The notes under the pieces were generated by a model. That model saw only the letters and a program-made list of their open reading frames with translations. It had not been told where the DNA came from and did not search any database. From IMG/VR virus record IMGVR_UViG_3300011113_000771, positions 1 through 34,336 of that record: 34,336 nucleotides of DNA; one strand, 5' to 3'. The first letter of the stretch is position 1, and every line of letters starts with the position of its first letter. This stretch comes from a virus. The position numbers and the translations under genes are program-made. Below, one piece after another: positions 31,271 through 34,336 of this stretch.

Positions 31271-32056
31271 ATGCCAGATATTAGTATAATCGCTGTTCCA
31301 AGTTATCAACCATTACAACCATATTTTTATCAAGTTGATAATCTGCCAATTGATGCTCTTGTTCAGAGAGACGAGGTCATTAACAGTGCTGTTGACACCA
31401 ACACATCTGTTTTGGAATCTGCAATTGGAACGGCTGGAACACTTGCAGCAAGGCTTGATCAATCTTTAGAACCTAGTGGAAATTTAAAAACAGCTAAAAT
31501 TGATGAAGCTTTGCATAACATCGGTTCTCATACCGATGGTGCTTATGATGGCGTTGATTATGTCAGAATGATGCTTTCTGAAAGAGAAAAGCTTGCTCTT
31601 ATTTCTGATGAAGCTACCAATGTCACAATTCAAGTCGATCAAATCAGCCAAGTGGCATTTTTTAATAGCGGACCTGTTGTATTCAAGAATTCCACAACAA
31701 TTAACTTTAATGTTATTGAACCCAATATTATTAGTGCCGAAGTGGCAGTTGGTCTGCAAAACGCACATAGACATTTCTATGGAGTTGAGCCACAGTCAGC
31801 CAATTTGACACCAGATTACTTGAATTATATTACTGGCTTAAATGTTCCTTATGAAATTGGATCTTTAAGGGTTTATATTAATGGTGTCAGAATTTATGGT
31901 GATGGATCTTTGATTTATGTTCCTACACCTTTGGCTACCAGTTCTTATAAGTTGAATGGATATATGGAAAACGAAGCTAGAACTGGTTTTACTCTTGATA
32001 ATGCTATTACTGCCAATGACATAATAAGAATAGATTTTGATTTGCCTCTTGATTAA
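31271..32056 (+). CDS. Fibre/baseplate-attached structural protein
   Basis: 261 residues. The N-terminus (PSYQPLQPYFYQVDNLPIDA, LVQRDEVINSAVD) looks like the baseplate-binding segment found in phage fibre connectors. A helical middle (SEREKLALISDEATN) is followed by beta-rich text with NAHRHFYGVEPQSANLTPDY, GSLRVYINGVRIYGDG and a C-terminal NAITANDIIRIDFDLPLD. The His-containing AHRHFYGV segment may bind metal. Likely a short fibre or connector. No ribosome binding site is seen; a late-promoter-like box lies immediately upstream. Confidence 0.7.
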   Translation: MPDISIIAVPSYQPLQPYFYQVDNLPIDALVQRDEVINSAVDTNTSVLESAIGTAGTLAARLDQSLEPSGNLKTAKIDEALHNIGSHTDGAYDGVDYVRMMLSEREKLALISDEATNVTIQVDQISQVAFFNSGPVVFKNSTTINFNVIEPNIISAEVAVGLQNAHRHFYGVEPQSANLTPDYLNYITGLNVPYEIGSLRVYINGVRIYGDGSLIYVPTPLATSSYKLNGYMENEARTGFTLDNAITANDIIRIDFDLPLD

Positions 32057-32073
32057 TATTACTAATTTAATAC

Positions 32074-32688
32074 ATGTTAAATAAAATAAAAGAGATAATT
32101 GACAAGGAAGTTGTTGTCAATCGACATACTGATTTTCAAATAGAAAAATTCATAATTGGAAAGGAATTAACACCAAGTGCCCAAGCATGGCAATGCATTC
32201 GTGAACTTAAATCTCGTTATGAAAGTTTGGTCAATTTAGATTTAGAAATTGCTAATATTTTAGATGACATCGAGATTAAAAAAATAGAAATAGAAGAAGA
32301 AAAAGACAAAAACACAAGAAAAACTCCATTTTTGGTTAGGAAGTTAGAAAGAACTTTACAAAGCTTTAAAAACAATCACGAAAAATTGCTTGAAAACAAA
32401 GCCAATTATGAAAAGGAATGTGAGAAATTACTGGAACTTTTCAATAGAATAAGCGCAAATTATAAAGTGAAAAACTGGAATGATGATGCTGCTCAAGCTG
32501 AATATTTTGAAAATAAATTTGCAAATGAATTAAATTTGGATTTTTTGATGGGCAATCCTGTAAATAAAGAGTTAGTACGATCAATACTTCAACTAGATAA
32601 TTCTAGTAATTTGAAAAACAAATTCATGGAATTGATTCCAGAAAATAAAAGGAAAGGTCTTTTAGGAAATGGTCAGCAAACTCAGTAG
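32074..32688 (+). CDS. Coiled-coil protein of the fibre cluster
   Basis: 204 residues, mostly helical: KSRYESLVNLDLEIANILDD, IEIKKIEIEEEKDKNTRK, LQSFKNNHEKLLENKANYEK. The final part has a conserved look (AAQAEYFENKFANELNLDFL, NPVNKELVRSILQLDN). I do not recognise a named family. Its position between fibre genes would suit an assembly chaperone or a coiled-coil structural connector. No ribosome binding site is obvious before the ATG. The last 20 bp overlap the next gene, with TTTAGGAA providing that gene's ribosome binding site. Confidence 0.75.
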   Translation: MLNKIKEIIDKEVVVNRHTDFQIEKFIIGKELTPSAQAWQCIRELKSRYESLVNLDLEIANILDDIEIKKIEIEEEKDKNTRKTPFLVRKLERTLQSFKNNHEKLLENKANYEKECEKLLELFNRISANYKVKNWNDDAAQAEYFENKFANELNLDFLMGNPVNKELVRSILQLDNSSNLKNKFMELIPENKRKGLLGNGQQTQ

Positions 32689-33688
32689 CTATGATTTAGG
32701 ATATGTTACTGGTGATTTATCACTATTCCCAGAAGCTATCGATAACTACGAATCACTTTATTTTGCTAAAAATAATAGTGAAACCACTTTAACACAAGCG
32801 TTAAATTATGGTTCTGACCTTATCATTGTGGAAGATGCTACAGCATTTCCAGATAAAGGTATTTTGAGAATAAATTTAGATGATAAATATGCTACTTTTC
32901 CTGAATATGTTTATTATGAAAAAAGAACAAGTCAAACATTTAGCAGTTTAATTCGTGGTTTTGCTGGTTCAAGACAAACAAACTGGGCAGCAGGCGCACA
33001 AATAATTGGTGGCGTTTTTGCTGATCATCACAATAGCATAAAAGATGCTATTGTAAAAATTGAAAACACTTTAGGAACAGTTGAGAGTCCTGCTAGTGGC
33101 TCATTGAACAACATACTAAAACAACAAGAGATAAAATTCTTATCACCAAAACCTGTTTTTAGGGCTTATCCACTTAATGGTTCCACTCCACTTACTGTTA
33201 AATTTCAAAACTTTAGCAATGTTGTTGCAAATAAGTTTTTCTGGGATTTTGGTGATGGTGGCACAAGTTTGGAAAGAAATCCGACTCACACATATGTGAA
33301 TGAAGGCAGCTTTGATGTAAAGCTTAGAATTGTAACAAATCTGGGTGCCCAAGGTCTTGCAATAAAGAAAAGTTATATAACAGTATCTAATGATATACCA
33401 AATTTATTCATCTATGGTACACCTAGTGTTGGGTATTCTGTTGTTACAGCCCAAAAAATGGGTATACAGCCGACAGCATTTAGTCTAATTGATCAGTCTG
33501 GTGGTGATATAATTGAGAGATTTTGGGTTTTTGAAGATGGTGGAAATCAAAGCCAAATAAATCCCAATATACATTACACTACTCATACATATCAAAGACC
33601 CGGAACATATACGCCTACTTTGTTGATAACATTGCGAGGTAATCAAGTAAATAAAATAATAGTTTCTAATCCATTGAAGGTATTGTAA
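32669..33688 (+). CDS. Fibre protein with two PKD domains
   Basis: 339 residues. N-terminal 140 residues match a common phage fibre head: [55 protein letters not shown]. Two PKD (polycystic kidney disease) beta-sandwich domains follow: the first at about 166-241 with [20 protein letters not shown], the second at about 244-335 with [15 protein letters not shown] and [18 protein letters not shown] domains commonly mediate binding to carbohydrates or other proteins at surfaces. The second domain has W-V-F-E-D-G instead of the usual W-D-F-G-D-G, so it is divergent. The stop shares a base with the next ATG (TAATG). Confidence 0.85.
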   Translation: MVSKLSSYDLGYVTGDLSLFPEAIDNYESLYFAKNNSETTLTQALNYGSDLIIVEDATAFPDKGILRINLDDKYATFPEYVYYEKRTSQTFSSLIRGFAGSRQTNWAAGAQIIGGVFADHHNSIKDAIVKIENTLGTVESPASGSLNNILKQQEIKFLSPKPVFRAYPLNGSTPLTVKFQNFSNVVANKFFWDFGDGGTSLERNPTHTYVNEGSFDVKLRIVTNLGAQGLAIKKSYITVSNDIPNLFIYGTPSVGYSVVTAQKMGIQPTAFSLIDQSGGDIIERFWVFEDGGNQSQINPNIHYTTHTYQRPGTYTPTLLITLRGNQVNKIIVSNPLKVL

Positions 33689-34336
33689 TGAATGGCAATG
33701 AAGTGTTTTTAGAAGGATATTATATTGTTGTTTCAAATAACAACAATATATATATTCGTAATTTAAAAAGCAAATACGATTTGCAAAAAAATGAAACAAT
33801 AAATTCTGCATGTTTTACAACATTTGAAGAAGCTGAAAAGACATTAAATTATATTCAAGATATTAATGATGATTTAGAAGTCAGAAATATAGATTGTTCA
33901 TCTTTTTCATGTGTTTACACATGTGTACAAGATCCGCCATCAATTTTTCAATGGGTGGTGCAACCGGGAGATGATAATTGTATTTCTGGTTGTGGTTGCG
34001 GCGATCCTCCTTTGTCAACATGTGATGCTGGATATGAGGGAGATAAAATATTTGTCAATTGTTCAGGTGTTCCAACACCTAGTCCATCACCTAGTCCATC
34101 ACCTAGTCCATCACCTAGTCCTAGTCCATCACCTAGTCCTAGTCCATCACCTAGTCCTAGTCCATCACCTAGTCCTAGTCCATCACCTAGTCCTAGTCCA
34201 TCACCTAGTCCTAGTCCTTCACCTAGTCCTAGTCCATCGCCTAGTCCTAGTCCATCGCCCAGTCCAAGTCCATCACCTAGTCCTAGTCCTTCACCTAGTC
34301 CATCGCCCAGTCCAAGTCCATCACCTAGTCCTAGTC
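33688..34336 (+). CDS. Cys-rich protein with long Pro-Ser repeat (partial, 3' end outside window)
   Basis: Open frame from ATG 33688 to the window edge, at least 216 residues. Residues 1-70 look globular ([35 protein letters not shown]). Residues of about 70-127 are Cys-rich ([30 protein letters not shown]). From residue 131 on there is an unbroken Pro-Ser dipeptide repeat reaching the edge. The repeat should form a stiff, extended stalk between head and an unseen C-terminal domain, as in many adhesins. The Cys-rich end modules of the first two genes in this window have a similar flavour, but no sequence match was found here. Probable tail fibre or adhesin. Confidence 0.8.
   Translation, partial: MNGNEVFLEGYYIVVSNNNNIYIRNLKSKYDLQKNETINSACFTTFEEAEKTLNYIQDINDDLEVRNIDCSSFSCVYTCVQDPPSIFQWVVQPGDDNCISGCGCGDPPLSTCDAGYEGDKIFVNCSGVPTPSPSPSPSPSPSPSPSPSPSPSPSPSPSPSPSPSPSPSPSPSPSPSPSPSPSPSPSPSPSPSPSPSPSPSPSPSPSPSPSPSPSPS
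34078..34336 (+). repeat. Pro-Ser coding repeat (6/18-bp units)
   Basis: About 86 codons alternate Pro and Ser without exception, built from CCT/CCA/CCC and AGT/TCA/TCG codons. The main unit is CCTAGTCCTAGTCCATCA (18 bp), with shorter 12-bp units at the left edge. The tract continues beyond the window, so its real length is unknown. Confidence 0.95.

Noticed and set aside
33688-34336. Diversity-generating retroelement or CRISPR from the repeats at the right edge
   Set aside because: The repeats are short coding units without spacers, and no reverse transcriptase or template repeat is visible in the window.

Overview
This window is part of the genome of a tailed phage with a contractile tail (myovirus, Caudoviricetes). 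The DNA is AT-rich, roughly one-third G+C by eye. Genes are packed with 1-40 bp gaps or short stop/start overlaps, and no bacterial housekeeping gene, rRNA or tRNA is visible. Distant T4-type features include a baseplate set matching T4 gp53, gp27, gp5, gp25, gp6 and gp7, upstream boxes resembling the T4/cyanophage late promoter (NATAAATA), and short N-terminal peptides resembling T4 capsid-targeting sequences. The host cannot be named; a Gram-negative aquatic or soil bacterium would fit. Capsid, portal, large terminase, sheath, tube and replication genes are not in this window.

Layout. (1) 1-2899 (+): the end of one fibre/adhesin gene and a complete 901-residue Delta-60 propeller plus lectin-like protein. 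Both finish with the same Cys-rich C-terminal module. A strong hairpin terminator follows. (2) 2976-3652 (-): a GC-rich, strongly translated small protein and a small Gly/Pro-rich protein. (3) 3675-7010 (+): small unknown proteins, a likely abundant 106-residue protein with its own terminator, and a GT9-like glycosyltransferase. (4) 7016-10641 (-): two repeat-rich probable surface or fibre proteins, a 112-residue partner and a methyltransferase. (5) 10685-11968: an HNH protein, a conserved phage protein with a basic C-terminal motif, a small cupin-like protein and a 42-residue membrane protein. (6) 11972-15053 (-): a second methyltransferase, a His-rich protein, two unknowns and a small-terminase-like protein. 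(7) 15096-34336 (+): one long late run holding a coiled-coil membrane protein, a degenerate nucleotidyltransferase, the tape measure, the baseplate from hub to wedge, then fibre-type proteins including a double PKD protein and an open-ended gene with a long Pro-Ser repeat.

Together, region 7 builds the tail and baseplate, while regions 1, 4 and the far right end supply modular fibres and surface repeats. The glycosyltransferase and two methyltransferases sit among the structural genes and could modify virion or host surface components; that is inference. The points most worth a second look are the nucleotidyltransferase with altered catalytic and nucleotide-selecting positions, the recently duplicated C-terminal fibre module, the stem-loop touching a ribosome binding site, the capsid-targeting-like N-termini, and the late-promoter boxes lying very close to start codons.
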